Of a stretch of 48,856 nt of DNA, positions 17,453 through 26,231 are shown piece by piece; position 1 is the first letter of the stretch; every line of letters starts with the position of its first letter. The stretch lies in assembly GCA_030603595.1 (NCBI GenBank), contig JAUVXL010000003.1, positions 1 through 48,856 of the forward strand. The letters run 5' to 3'. Source of the DNA: Sedimentisphaerales bacterium. GTDB lineage: Bacteria > Planctomycetota > Phycisphaerae > Sedimentisphaerales > Anaerobacaceae. Made by a program: the position numbers and the translations under genes. Below the pieces are notes generated by a model, which had not been told where the DNA came from, searched no databases, and saw nothing but the letters and a program-made list of their open reading frames with translations.

Positions 17453-19603
17453 TTAGTTTATCTGAACGGTCACGCCCTTTGGATTGTTGGGAAATTTCAG
17501 ACGAACGGTATCGGCGTTTTTCTGAATGTCGGTTTCGACACTCTTGCCGTCGGCGTCGGTCGCAGTGATTTTCGCAGATTCACCTTTCGGCAGGAACAGC
17601 CTTGCAACAGCGGGCGTCTTGGCGGGGCCGCGAAGGGTAAAGCTCAAAGCACCGTTCGTGTATTCCTGCGAGATTAAACGGTGAGTAGTGTGAAGCAGGG
17701 CGGGCTTGCCTCGCTTGATTATCTCGGCGACGTCCCGATACAGCCCGCTTTGGCCCGGGGCAAGGCGAACCTTCTCGCGAAGCGCCAGATTCGGGTCGAA
17801 GATATCGATGAGGTTGCCGGAGGCTGCGAGGTTTCTGTTCTGCGCGTGAGCGATGCGGAACGGTCCCCGCTGCATCAGAAAGGCGCCCGGCGTCTTGAGC
17901 GTTTCGGAGCCCGCCTTCTGCAGAGCGGCGTTGAGTAGAGGCAGGTAAGTGCTCTCAACCTCGGCAGGGTCGGCGAAGGCCCTGGGTGATATATCGTTGC
18001 GAACAACCCAGCCATTGCCAAGTCTCCACCCGGCCTTGCCCTCGGATTTGAGTTGGGCGAGCAAGTGGTCCAGGGGCGACTTGAAGCCCAGCTTATGCCA
18101 CCAGAAGTCCTTGCAGCCGTCGAGTTCGTCGCCGTCGCCGCCGAGGATAATCAGGGAGCCTCCGGCCTTGACCCATTCGGCCAGGCCAATATTCATCGCG
18201 GCATCGAGGGGCTTAAAGCTCTCGTACGACAGGACAATCACATCGAACCGTGAGAGATAGGCCCGGTTGCCAACACGCTCCAATAAGAACGATGAAACGG
18301 GAAGTCCTCTTTCGACCAGCGGCAGCAGCAGACTATAGACACCCTGCAATCGAGGATGCTCAAGTCTCTGCCACATCAGCGTATCGGCGATGGCAATACC
18401 GATGCCGCCGCTGACCGAAGAATCGCCGGAGGGTTTGTGCGCGAGCCATTTGCCGCCGAGTGGAATCTCCTGGAGCGCCTGTGTCACGGCCAGGATGGTG
18501 ATGCGGTAATCCTCCGGCGCCGGGGTTCCGCCGCCTGTTCCGTAGCCGGGCAGGAAGATACGGTCGGGCCAGGGCATAATCTCGTAGGAATCGACATCGT
18601 CCATCAGCAGCATGGCCGCGATGCAGTGCTTGTACCATTGCGCGAATTCGCTCCACTTGTGGTTAGGGTTGTCTTCGACAGGATCGACCAGGAGCCAGAG
18701 CTTCTTATCGCTCTCGACGGTCAGTTGCGTGAAATAGTCGTACAAGACATAAGCGGAAGTGAAGAAATCCTTGCGCGGCGAATCATAGCAGCCCAGTGCC
18801 CAATTGACTGGCCCCGTCCATATCTGGCCGATATAACCGTCGATGCCGTCCAGCTTGGTCGAGGTCCCCAGCGGCGCAACGAGTTGAGCGGCGATATTGC
18901 TGTAGAGCGAATGGATCGGCAGAACAAAGGCGGTATTCCTGCCGCTGCTCTTCTCGAATTGCAGCGTTCGCTTTAGCAGGCGTTCTTCGAGCTTGATATA
19001 GAGTTCGTTTTTCAGTTGGGCGGTCAGGAATCGCGCCCTCGCCGAGGCGTGCTGCGGTTCCCAGGGCTTTTCGTAGCGCTCCAGCCAAAGCTGCCGGAAG
19101 GACTTTTCATATCCGGTGAAGACATGGGCCAGAGGTTCTTCCGGAAGGATCGCAGCGGCGCCGGCGGCCAGAGACGCATCGGTCATCTCTTCCAGATAAC
19201 GAATCCAACCGTCGGTCGGCAGCATATAAGGGCGAACGCCCGCGCATTTGACAACCTTGCCCTCCCTGTCGCGCTCTACATCCTCCCGATGCTTCGTCCC
19301 GTCCCACTTGCCGGTCCAATACGCATTGGCCGCATCGGAATCGGCGAAGAACATCCGCCCGACCGTAAAACCGTTGTCCCGCCACGATTTCATAGCCGGA
19401 GCGAATTTGCCCCCGTGCCGATGCACGATAACGCCATCGACGGCAATGGCGAGGCGCGAATCGTAGGTGGTGTTAGTCTGAAAGACGGTCTTGGCTTCGA
19501 GAAAATCCGCCCCGCGGGCAAGGGTCGGTGAAAGTGTGCACAGCAAGCCGGCTACTGTGATGCAAACGTGCCTAATGTTAGCCATGATCTTACAGTTTGG
19601 CAT
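17453..19603 (-). CDS. Secreted glycoside-hydrolase-like protein, family not recognised
   Basis: 716 residues with a signal peptide (HVCITVAGLLCTLSPTLARGAD). Residues ~30-380 look like a TIM barrel of the clan-A type (FLEAKTVFQTNTTYDSRLAIAVDGVIVHR, DGWIRYLEEMTDASLAAGAAAILPEEPLAH, KLWLLVDPVEDNP). LPEEPLAH has paired glutamates at a place where a catalytic acid could sit. Residues ~440-520 (RFDVIVLSYESFKPLDAAMNIGLAEWVKAGGSLIILGGDGDELDG) resemble the glutamine-amidotransferase-like trimerisation domain of GH42 beta-galactosidases. The end is a small beta domain. The overall plan suggests a GH42-like hydrolase, but I cannot place it in a known family. It stands alone on the minus strand among plus-strand catabolic genes. 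Confidence 0.75.
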   Translation of the reverse strand: MPNCKIMANIRHVCITVAGLLCTLSPTLARGADFLEAKTVFQTNTTYDSRLAIAVDGVIVHRHGGKFAPAMKSWRDNGFTVGRMFFADSDAANAYWTGKWDGTKHREDVERDREGKVVKCAGVRPYMLPTDGWIRYLEEMTDASLAAGAAAILPEEPLAHVFTGYEKSFRQLWLERYEKPWEPQHASARARFLTAQLKNELYIKLEERLLKRTLQFEKSSGRNTAFVLPIHSLYSNIAAQLVAPLGTSTKLDGIDGYIGQIWTGPVNWALGCYDSPRKDFFTSAYVLYDYFTQLTVESDKKLWLLVDPVEDNPNHKWSEFAQWYKHCIAAMLLMDDVDSYEIMPWPDRIFLPGYGTGGGTPAPEDYRITILAVTQALQEIPLGGKWLAHKPSGDSSVSGGIGIAIADTLMWQRLEHPRLQGVYSLLLPLVERGLPVSSFLLERVGNRAYLSRFDVIVLSYESFKPLDAAMNIGLAEWVKAGGSLIILGGDGDELDGCKDFWWHKLGFKSPLDHLLAQLKSEGKAGWRLGNGWVVRNDISPRAFADPAEVESTYLPLLNAALQKAGSETLKTPGAFLMQRGPFRIAHAQNRNLAASGNLIDIFDPNLALREKVRLAPGQSGLYRDVAEIIKRGKPALLHTTHRLISQEYTNGALSFTLRGPAKTPAVARLFLPKGESAKITATDADGKSVETDIQKNADTVRLKFPNNPKGVTVQIN

Positions 19604-19692
19604 ATTGATCTCCTGATGACAATAATGCTTTAGCTATCGTTCGGCTCAGTTTAGCCGAAAAGCCGGTCGTGTGAAAGCTTTGGCTTCGGTGA

Positions 19693-19721
19693 TTGCGTGT
19701 CTCTTCAATTTTCTGTATCAT
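19693..19721 (+). promoter_or_regulatory. Candidate promoter of the GH5-like gene
   Basis: TTGCGT, a 17-bp spacer, TATCAT, 45 bp upstream of the ATG at 19766. The neighbour upstream is divergent, so a promoter is expected here. Confidence 0.5.
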
Positions 19722-19765
19722 ATTGCCAACAGGGTGATATTCCCGGTTTAGTTAAGGAACGGTTT

Positions 19766-21322
19766 ATGAAGATTTCTACCTGTACCAGCATTTTAATAGC
19801 ATTGTCGTTGCTGTTGTGCCTCATTGTCTCGGCCGCTGTTTGTGCGGATGAAAGAATCGTGTTTCGGTGCGACTTCGACGAGGTTGCCGGGCGGGGCGGC
19901 GGCGAAGGCAAAGTAGTGCCGGGTTTTCAGGCGAGCCGATCTCTGCTCATCGAGCGGGCGGATAAAGGCACGACGGCTCGGCGTTTTGAGATTCCGGCTG
20001 AGAAATTCGACGACCGCTTCGCCAAATTGGAGGCCGTCGTCAAGGCTGAGGATGTCTCCGACCCGCCTAATTCCTGGAACGGCATCAAGGTTATGCTCGT
20101 CTTTCAAACCGAATCGGGGGCAAGAAAGTACCCGCAGATACGAATTCCCGTCGGGACCTTCGACTGGAAGCACGTCGCCGAGACGATACGCGTTCCAAAG
20201 AATATCAAATACGCCCAGCTAATAGTCGGCCTGGAGGAAGTTGCCGGGCGGGTCTGGTTCGACAATCTGAAAATCACCGTGGGCCGACCTCGCAGGCAGG
20301 GTCGGCGCAGCGAAACGAGGGTCACAGGCCACGACCTGCCCCGGCTGAGAGGCGTAATGCACGGGCCGAAGTTTCGAGAAGGAGATATCAAGAATCTTGC
20401 CTTGAACTGGAAGGCCAACCATATTCGATGGCAATTGAACTGGACCCCGATGAAGCAGGCCGAGGAATGGGCAAAGGACCTTGACGACTACGACCGCTGG
20501 CTGGACGGCGCGCTGGAGGAGTGCGATAAGGCCCTTGAAGCGTGCGAGAGATACGGCATCAAGGTATTGGTTGATCTGCACACGCCGCCGGGCGGCCGAG
20601 TCGGAGGCGGCGTCTGCCGAATGTTCCGGGAAAAGCGTTATCAGGACAAGCTAATCGAAGTCTGGGACAAAATCGCAAGACGTTACAAAGGTCGCAAAGT
20701 CGTCTATGCCTACGACCTGCTCAACGAAGCGGTCGAAGGCGTCGTCGCCGACGGCTTTATGGATTGGCGGGATCTCGCGACCAAGGCCGCCAAGGCCATT
20801 CGCGCCGTTGACCCCGGTAAAGCGGTCGTCTTCGAGCCCAGCCCGTGGGGCGGACCGGATGGCTTCGACGTCCTCGAACCGCTGGACCTGGATCGAGTCA
20901 TCTACAGCTTCCACATGTACCGCCCGCACAATTTCACGCATCAAGGCGTTTATGACGACAAGACGGGCATCGCCTACCCCGGCCGAATCGACGGCGAAAT
21001 CTGGAACAAAGAGCGTCTGCGAGAAGAAATGCTCCCCGCCATTGAATTTCAAGAGGCCTTCAACGTGCATATCTACGTTGGCGAATTCAGCGTAATCCGC
21101 TGGGCCCCGGGCCAGAGCGGCTGCAACTACCTGAGCGACGTTACGGACCTCTTCGAGCAATACCAGTGGGACTGGTCCTACCACGCATACAGAGAATGGG
21201 ACGGCTGGAGCGTAGAACACGGCCCAATCAAAAACGACCACAATCCAACCGGCACACCAACAAAACGAATGGAAGTGCTCCTGAGGTGGTTTGCAGAAAA
21301 TTCGCACCCAGGTGATCTATGA
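19766..21322 (+). CDS. Secreted GH5-like glycoside hydrolase (cellulase/mannanase fold)
   Basis: 518 residues from the ATG at 19766, chosen because AAGGAAC precedes it and a signal peptide follows (ISTCTSILIALSLLLCLIVSAAVCA); the frame is open further 5'. Residues ~25-170 are a beta-sandwich module (carbohydrate-binding-like, WFDNLKITVG). The barrel spans ~185-510, with LNWKANHIRWQLNW, GIKVLVDLHTPPGGR, the acid/base Glu321 in YDLLNEAV, IYSFHMYRPHNFTHQG and the nucleophile Glu440 in VGEFSVIRW. These are GH5 hallmarks of retaining beta-glycanases. It would act outside the cytoplasm on a beta-linked polysaccharide. It opens a plus-strand run of sugar genes to 26 kb. Confidence 0.9.
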   Translation: MKISTCTSILIALSLLLCLIVSAAVCADERIVFRCDFDEVAGRGGGEGKVVPGFQASRSLLIERADKGTTARRFEIPAEKFDDRFAKLEAVVKAEDVSDPPNSWNGIKVMLVFQTESGARKYPQIRIPVGTFDWKHVAETIRVPKNIKYAQLIVGLEEVAGRVWFDNLKITVGRPRRQGRRSETRVTGHDLPRLRGVMHGPKFREGDIKNLALNWKANHIRWQLNWTPMKQAEEWAKDLDDYDRWLDGALEECDKALEACERYGIKVLVDLHTPPGGRVGGGVCRMFREKRYQDKLIEVWDKIARRYKGRKVVYAYDLLNEAVEGVVADGFMDWRDLATKAAKAIRAVDPGKAVVFEPSPWGGPDGFDVLEPLDLDRVIYSFHMYRPHNFTHQGVYDDKTGIAYPGRIDGEIWNKERLREEMLPAIEFQEAFNVHIYVGEFSVIRWAPGQSGCNYLSDVTDLFEQYQWDWSYHAYREWDGWSVEHGPIKNDHNPTGTPTKRMEVLLRWFAENSHPGDL

Positions 21323-21401
21323 GTGTGGCAGCAGAAATACGCGAAGCAGAGCTTCTATGGAAAAGATGCATTTTTTTTTGCAAAGAGAATGCGAGGTGTG
21401 C

Positions 21402-21845
21402 ATGACTCGAAGGTTCAGAGTGTTTTTCGGAGTTGCCGGTTGCGTTCTGATTATTCTTGCAGGAGTATATGGGCTCATACAGAGACATCCTTCTGCAAAG
21501 AAGACGCACGAACTAATCGAAACATTTCGCGAGTTTCAGTCCCAATTAGCCCAGGGCAACTGGCCCGCAGCACAGAAGATGCTGTATGCCGCTTCGGTTG
21601 GCGACGGCAAAGAAATATCGTCAGAGCATATTGATCATGCGGGCTCGTATTGTTCGGCAAGAATGGAGAATAGACGGCTTTTGGTCGATGGTCGCGATGT
21701 CACAAAAGCGATTATTGAAGCACGCCCTCGTTTTTGGGTAACTTTCGATTATATGCGTCAACCTTACCAGGGGGATAAGCTCATCTTAGAGGGGGGATAT
21801 GTGTTGTTCACAGACGGGAAAATCGCCGGCATAAAGTTGCTTTAG
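21402..21845 (+). CDS. Membrane-anchored protein of unknown function
   Basis: 147 residues. I chose the ATG at 21402 because GCGAGGTG lies just upstream and a signal anchor follows (FRVFFGVAGCVLIILAGVYGLI); the frame is open 37 codons further, through a T-rich tract and without a plausible N-terminus. The remainder (ETFREFQSQLAQGNWPAAQKML, ARPRFWVTFDYMRQPYQGDKLILEGGYVLFTDGKIAGIKLL) looks like a small extracytoplasmic alpha-plus-beta domain. I do not recognise the family. It lies between the GH5-like and DUF1080 genes on the same strand. Confidence 0.6.
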   Translation: MTRRFRVFFGVAGCVLIILAGVYGLIQRHPSAKKTHELIETFREFQSQLAQGNWPAAQKMLYAASVGDGKEISSEHIDHAGSYCSARMENRRLLVDGRDVTKAIIEARPRFWVTFDYMRQPYQGDKLILEGGYVLFTDGKIAGIKLL

Positions 21846-21943
21846 CATAAACGATGGTTGAGTTTGGGGTTGAACTATGATTGCTCGGCGGTTAACCTTG
21901 GTTGGCCACAATTATTTAGACTATTGATAAGGAGCGATTGAAG

Positions 21944-22819
21944 ATGACTGTAAAACACTTATCTAAAAGAAATGGGAATTCGGATGGAATCGGACGAGCT
22001 GCAGTACGGCTTTTTTGCCTGGGTGTGATTGTGATTGTTTGTGCGTGTGCGACGGAAGGGGCGGGCAGAGCGGGTCGCCGTGATAAGCCGATCGCAGCCA
22101 AGAAGCCGGTCAAGGGCAAATGGATCAAGCTGTTTAACGGTAAGGACCTTAAGGGGTGGAAGGTCAAGATCAAAGGCCATGAACTGGGCGATAACTATGC
22201 CGATACCTTCCGCGTCGAGGACGGGCTGCTCAAGGTCTGCTATGACAAATACGAGAAGTTCGACAACAAATTTGGGCACATCTTTTACAAGGACAAATTC
22301 TCCTGCTACCGCCTGCGCCTCGAATATCGCTTCGTAGGCGAGCAGACGCCGGGCGGGCCCGGATGGGCATTTAGGAACAGCGGCGTCATGCTGCACTGCC
22401 AGTCACCCGAGAGCATGGGGAAGAATCAGAATTTTCCCGTCTCTATCGAAGGCCAGCTTCTCGGCGGAGGCGGCACGGGCAAACGCCCCACCGCAAATCT
22501 ATGCACGCCCGGCACGCACGTCGTGATGAACGACAAGCTCATCAGGACGCACTGCATCTCATCGAAGTCGAAGACATATCACGGCGACCAGTGGGTGAAG
22601 GTTGAATTCGAGGTCCACGGCAACGGCAAGATAAAGCATATCATCGACGGCAAGGTCGTCATCGAATACGAGCAGCCGCAACTCGACGAATCAGACGCCG
22701 ACGCCAAGAAGCTTATCAAGGACGGCAACGTAATGCTGAGCGAGGGCTATATCTCCCTCCAGTCCGAGAGCCATCCCGTTGAGTTCCGCAAGGTCGAGAT
22801 TCTCCCCTTGGAGCAGTAA
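21944..22819 (+). CDS. Secreted DUF1080 (3-keto-disaccharide hydrolase-like) protein
   Basis: 291 residues from the ATG at 21944, nine bases after AAGGAG; a TTG two codons earlier would be too close to that site. The signal peptide is RLFCLGVIVIVCACATEGAG, with a possible lipoprotein cysteine. One DUF1080 domain, a concanavalin-like jelly roll, covers residues ~50-290: WIKLFNGKDLKGWKVK, FRVEDGLLKV, NSGVMLHCQ and FPVSIEGQLLGGGG, ending YISLQSESHPVEFRKVEILPL. Some family members hydrolyse 3-keto-glycosides made by Gfo/Idh-type oxidoreductases, and such a gene lies downstream at 31.9 kb. The residues between 90 and 180 fit an intact substrate cleft. Confidence 0.9.
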   Translation: MTVKHLSKRNGNSDGIGRAAVRLFCLGVIVIVCACATEGAGRAGRRDKPIAAKKPVKGKWIKLFNGKDLKGWKVKIKGHELGDNYADTFRVEDGLLKVCYDKYEKFDNKFGHIFYKDKFSCYRLRLEYRFVGEQTPGGPGWAFRNSGVMLHCQSPESMGKNQNFPVSIEGQLLGGGGTGKRPTANLCTPGTHVVMNDKLIRTHCISSKSKTYHGDQWVKVEFEVHGNGKIKHIIDGKVVIEYEQPQLDESDADAKKLIKDGNVMLSEGYISLQSESHPVEFRKVEILPLEQ

Positions 22820-22840
22820 TCTTCGAATGAGGACAAAACG

Positions 22841-24565
22841 GTGAAGATTCGTTTTCGATTCGAGCTTACGGCGGCGGCGTGTTTGTATCTGTATGAACGG
22901 TTAGATGAACGAAAAAGCGTTGAGATTGTCGTTCCCGCGAAGCTTGTCCTCGACTCCAATCGGGGAGCGGGAATCCAGTTTTGCCCACCGAGAGGGGCTG
23001 GATTCCGGCTCAAGGCCGGAATGACAACGTGTCGGTGGCTTATCAAGAGTGTTAATTTTGCTGCTCAAACCTCACTAATTGTTGCCCTTTTGAGCATCGT
23101 TGCGATTGCTGCCGCACCAAATCCAACCGCACCGCCCGGCACATTCGCCGAGATGCTCGATTTTCGCTCCGTCTGCCGGCTCAAGCCTTGGCGAACGTTG
23201 CAGGCGTCCGGCTACGACCGAGGCGGCGGCTACTATGATTCCGGCAACTTCCTTCGCATCGAAGCCAATAGCCATTTCGTTCTGATGGAAGCAGACGGTC
23301 CGGGCTGCATAGACCGGATGTGGTTCACATACAAGAGCCAGATCGGCGGCGAGCCTTACGACTTGCTCGTATTTCTCGATGACAAGAGCCGGCCTGTTAT
23401 CCAAATCGATCTGGACGAAATCTTCTCCGGCAGGCGGCCCCCTTTTGTCGCTCCGCTGGCCGGCCTCTGCGGCAATATGAAATATCCGGGCAGATATTCT
23501 TATGTGCCGATTGGATTCACGCAATACTGCAAGGTAGTTCTGACGCCGAGGGCGGCGAAGGAGCAATATCAATATCGCACCAACAGTTTCGGCAAAGAGA
23601 TACCGCACATATACTACCAGATAACATATCGCAAGTTCGCGCCTGGCACGCCTGTCAAACGGTTTGCATGGAAGTTGAGCGAGACGGAATCCAACGCCTT
23701 GGCCGGGCTGCAATCTCTGTGGTCCGACTGTGGGGCATCTCCGTGGCGCCGTCTCGAGCAGCTTAAAGAGAGTACGGCCAAGGTAAAACTAAAACCCGGC
23801 GGGCGTGGCGAGTTGTTTGAGTTGAACGGGCCTGCGGTGATTTATGGAATTCGATTGGCCGTGGATAATCCCGAAGGGATATGGCTGGAGATGACATGGG
23901 ACGGCTCGAAAACTCCGCAGGTTTCGACGCCGGTGGGGCCGTTCTTTGCCTGTGCGGATTCGATTGCCCCGCAGCAGGATGTCAAGGGGCTGTTGGCCGG
24001 ATTTTCCGAGGGGGCCTACTATTGCTATTTTCCAATGCCTTTTCGCCGAGAAGCAAGAATAGCTGTTCGCTCCGAGGCGGGAAGGAATGTTTCCGTTGAA
24101 GCGGCGATTTCTTATAAGGCGGAGAAGCTGTCAAGAAGCGATTGTCTTTTTAGTGCTCATAGATACGACTACGGTTCGCCTGCTCTTGGGAAAAACTATT
24201 GTGTTGCCGATCTCAAAGGGTCAGGCCATTTTGTGGGACTTGTGATGGATCGGCCGGGGCATATGGAGGGAGACGACCTTTTCTTCGTCGATGGCGAGGA
24301 GCAGGCTTCCATTCACGGAACTGGTACGGAGGATTATTTTAATTTTGCATGGGGGTTGTCGCATACCGGCACGCTGGCGCTTCACGGGATCACGATTCAG
24401 GGTAATTCGCCGGTTTGCTATCGTATGGACGTGCCCTGGGCCGTGCCGTTTGCCGATTCGCTGCTGATAACCTGGGAGCACGGCCACAGTAGCGATAAGG
24501 GGGCGAATCTCGACAGAAAACGTTATAGCGGGGTCGCTTTCTATTACCGTGCCGAGTATAATTGA
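22841..24565 (+). CDS. DUF2961 / GH172-family glycoside hydrolase-like protein
   Basis: 574 residues from a GTG with GAGGA eight bases upstream. The DUF2961 domain spans residues ~100-570: FRSVCRLKPWRTLQASGYDRGGGYYDSGNFLRIE, the long YSYVPIGFTQYCKVVL segment and the signature GTGTEDYFNFAWG. This fold founds GH172, whose known members act on difructose anhydrides and arabinans, so the enzyme probably cleaves a furanosyl linkage. The signal-peptide-like stretch (SLIVALLSIVAIAAA) sits at residue ~80 instead of the N-terminus, because a 102-bp palindromic repeat is inserted in frame at residues 29-62. The ATG at 23021, inside the end of that repeat, would give a clean signal peptide (MTTCRWLIKS start) but lacks a good ribosome binding site. 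The true start is open. Confidence 0.85.
   Translation: MKIRFRFELTAAACLYLYERLDERKSVEIVVPAKLVLDSNRGAGIQFCPPRGAGFRLKAGMTTCRWLIKSVNFAAQTSLIVALLSIVAIAAAPNPTAPPGTFAEMLDFRSVCRLKPWRTLQASGYDRGGGYYDSGNFLRIEANSHFVLMEADGPGCIDRMWFTYKSQIGGEPYDLLVFLDDKSRPVIQIDLDEIFSGRRPPFVAPLAGLCGNMKYPGRYSYVPIGFTQYCKVVLTPRAAKEQYQYRTNSFGKEIPHIYYQITYRKFAPGTPVKRFAWKLSETESNALAGLQSLWSDCGASPWRRLEQLKESTAKVKLKPGGRGELFELNGPAVIYGIRLAVDNPEGIWLEMTWDGSKTPQVSTPVGPFFACADSIAPQQDVKGLLAGFSEGAYYCYFPMPFRREARIAVRSEAGRNVSVEAAISYKAEKLSRSDCLFSAHRYDYGSPALGKNYCVADLKGSGHFVGLVMDRPGHMEGDDLFFVDGEEQASIHGTGTEDYFNFAWGLSHTGTLALHGITIQGNSPVCYRMDVPWAVPFADSLLITWEHGHSSDKGANLDRKRYSGVAFYYRAEYN
22926..23027. mobile_element. 102-bp MITE-like palindromic element in frame within the GH172 gene
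   Basis: The ends TTGTCGTTCC and GGAATGACAA are inverted repeats (9 of 10). Inside are GGAATCCAG and CTGGATTCC as a nested inverted pair. The length is exactly 34 codons and the frame has no stop. The sequence resembles the widespread short repeats of the form GTCGTTCCCGCGAA...GGAATGACAA that I recall in many environmental genomes (from memory, not searched). No transposase is present. Confidence 0.7.
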
Positions 24566-24603
24566 ATGCGTGCCGATTGTATTGGCAGGTTATTGAGATT
24601 TGT

Positions 24604-26076
24604 ATGAGCACTAAAGATATTCCCGAATACGTGGGCGGGTTGCCGAACATTTGCGGCTGCGAGGACCTGGTGGCCGAGGCGATGGCCCGGCCCGGCCCGT
24701 TCTACCTGCCCGACAGCCGAGTGGACTTCGAGAACATCGACAGCGCCTTCGCCATAGCCCTCCACATGCACCAGCCGCTGATACCGGCCGGCGGCGAGGA
24801 CCTTCGCACCGCCCGCGTCATCAGCAATCTCGAACACATGATGCGCAATCCGGATATCGGCGACAACCACAACGCCTTCGTCTTCCACTGGTGCTACAAG
24901 CGCATGGGCGAATTGATCAGCCAACTCATCGAGGCGGGCAAGGATCCTCGCGTGATGCTCGACTATTCGGGTAGCCTGCTCCACGGCTTATGTCAGATGG
25001 GCCAATCCGATGTGATATGGAGCCTGCGAGCGATTACCTGCGATCCCGCCTATTATGCCCACATCGAGTGGCTCGGCGTTCCGTGGGGGCATCCCGTCGC
25101 ACCTTCGACGCCGGTGCAGGACTACCGCCTTCACGTCCGCGCCTGGCAGCACTTCTTCGCCGCACTCTTCGGCCTCGATGCCCTCAGTCGCGTCAGAGGT
25201 TTCTCGCCGTGCGAGATGGCCCTGCCCAACCACCCCGATGTCTGCTACGAGTTCGTTAAGACCCTAAAGGAATGCGGCTATCAATGGCTCCTCGTGCAGG
25301 AGCATACTATCGAACGAACCGAGGACGCCGAGCCAATACGCCATCCTCACATACCGCACCGTCTAATCGCCCGAAACTCCATGGGCCAGACGATCAGCAT
25401 AACCGCTATCATCAAGACGCAGGGCAGCGATAGCAAGCTGGTAGGCCAGATGCAGCCATACTACGAGGCCAAAACACTTCGTCGCTGGGAGCTATCCGGC
25501 ACGTCGGTCCCCGCGGTCGTGACCCAAATTGCCGACGGCGAGAACGGCGGCGTTATGATGAACGAGTTCCCCTCTAAGTACCTCGAAGTCATGGCTGAGG
25601 CATCCGGCAGTCCGAATCCCCCGGTCAACGTAACGGAGTACCTGGAATATCTCGATAGCATAGGCGTTAGCGAAGCGGACTTTTCCCCCGTCCAGCCGGT
25701 GATGCAGAGCCGAATTTGGGACAGATTCGACCCGCCGCGGCGGGCCGCGGGCCCCGACGCAATGGAGAAACTCATTACCGAACTCGAGAAGGAAGACGAC
25801 CGATTCCACATCGAAGGCGGAAGCTGGACCAACAATATCTCCTGGGTGCGAGGCTACGACCGCGTATTAGGACCGATGCAAAGCGCAAGCGCCCTTTTTG
25901 CCGAGAAGGTTCTTTCCGCCGAGATCCCGACATCGGACAAACGCTATCGCAACGCCCTGTTTTATCTGATGACAACGCAGACGAGTTGCTTTAGATACTG
26001 GGGCGAGGGCGTCTGGACGGACTACGGCCGAGAACTGTGCCGCCGCACAATCGACATCCTAAACCACGACTTCTAA
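24604..26076 (+). CDS. GH57-family glycoside hydrolase-like protein
   Basis: 490 residues from the ATG at 24604. A TTG start overlapping the previous stop is possible, but its product (MNACRLYWQ) looks unnatural. IALHMHQPLIPAGG is GH57 conserved region I (the HQP motif). VFHWCYKRMGELI, the segment MLDYSGSLL, GVPWGHPVAP and GFSPCEMALPNHPDV follow; the last fits region 2/3, where the catalytic Glu lies. IADGENGGVMMNEFPSKY is a likely acid region, and SWTNNISWVRGYDRVLGPMQ lies near the C-terminus. GH57 enzymes are retaining alpha-glycan hydrolases or transferases such as amylases and 4-alpha-glucanotransferases. No signal peptide is seen, so it is cytoplasmic and may serve glycogen or maltodextrin turnover. 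Substrate not determinable. Confidence 0.88.
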   Translation: MSTKDIPEYVGGLPNICGCEDLVAEAMARPGPFYLPDSRVDFENIDSAFAIALHMHQPLIPAGGEDLRTARVISNLEHMMRNPDIGDNHNAFVFHWCYKRMGELISQLIEAGKDPRVMLDYSGSLLHGLCQMGQSDVIWSLRAITCDPAYYAHIEWLGVPWGHPVAPSTPVQDYRLHVRAWQHFFAALFGLDALSRVRGFSPCEMALPNHPDVCYEFVKTLKECGYQWLLVQEHTIERTEDAEPIRHPHIPHRLIARNSMGQTISITAIIKTQGSDSKLVGQMQPYYEAKTLRRWELSGTSVPAVVTQIADGENGGVMMNEFPSKYLEVMAEASGSPNPPVNVTEYLEYLDSIGVSEADFSPVQPVMQSRIWDRFDPPRRAAGPDAMEKLITELEKEDDRFHIEGGSWTNNISWVRGYDRVLGPMQSASALFAEKVLSAEIPTSDKRYRNALFYLMTTQTSCFRYWGEGVWTDYGRELCRRTIDILNHDF

Positions 26077-26088
26077 CCGCTATTCCTC

Positions 26089-26202
26089 ACCGCCGAGAAC
26101 GCAGAGAACGCCAAGATTGTTGTTTTGTGAGAACATGTGGGAGATTACCCGATAACGCCATACAACTGCTTTTTTCTCAGCGGTCTCTGCGTGCTCGGCG
26201 GT
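26089..26202. mobile_element. Interspersed element with 18-27 bp terminal inverted repeats
   Basis: ACCGCCGAGAACGCAGAG (26089-26106) and CTCTGCGTGCTCGGCGGT (26185-26202) are inverted copies with one mismatch. Extending inward by nine bases gives 23 of 27 matches. The ~80 bp between are AT-richer and uncoded. It sits in the gap between the convergent GH57 gene and the Tat-barrel gene. A 14-bp piece of one end (TGCTCGGCGGTTAA) recurs at 21882-21895. Confidence 0.65.
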
Positions 26203-26231
26203 TAATGAGAAATGCAGGCTAAGCCCTCATG

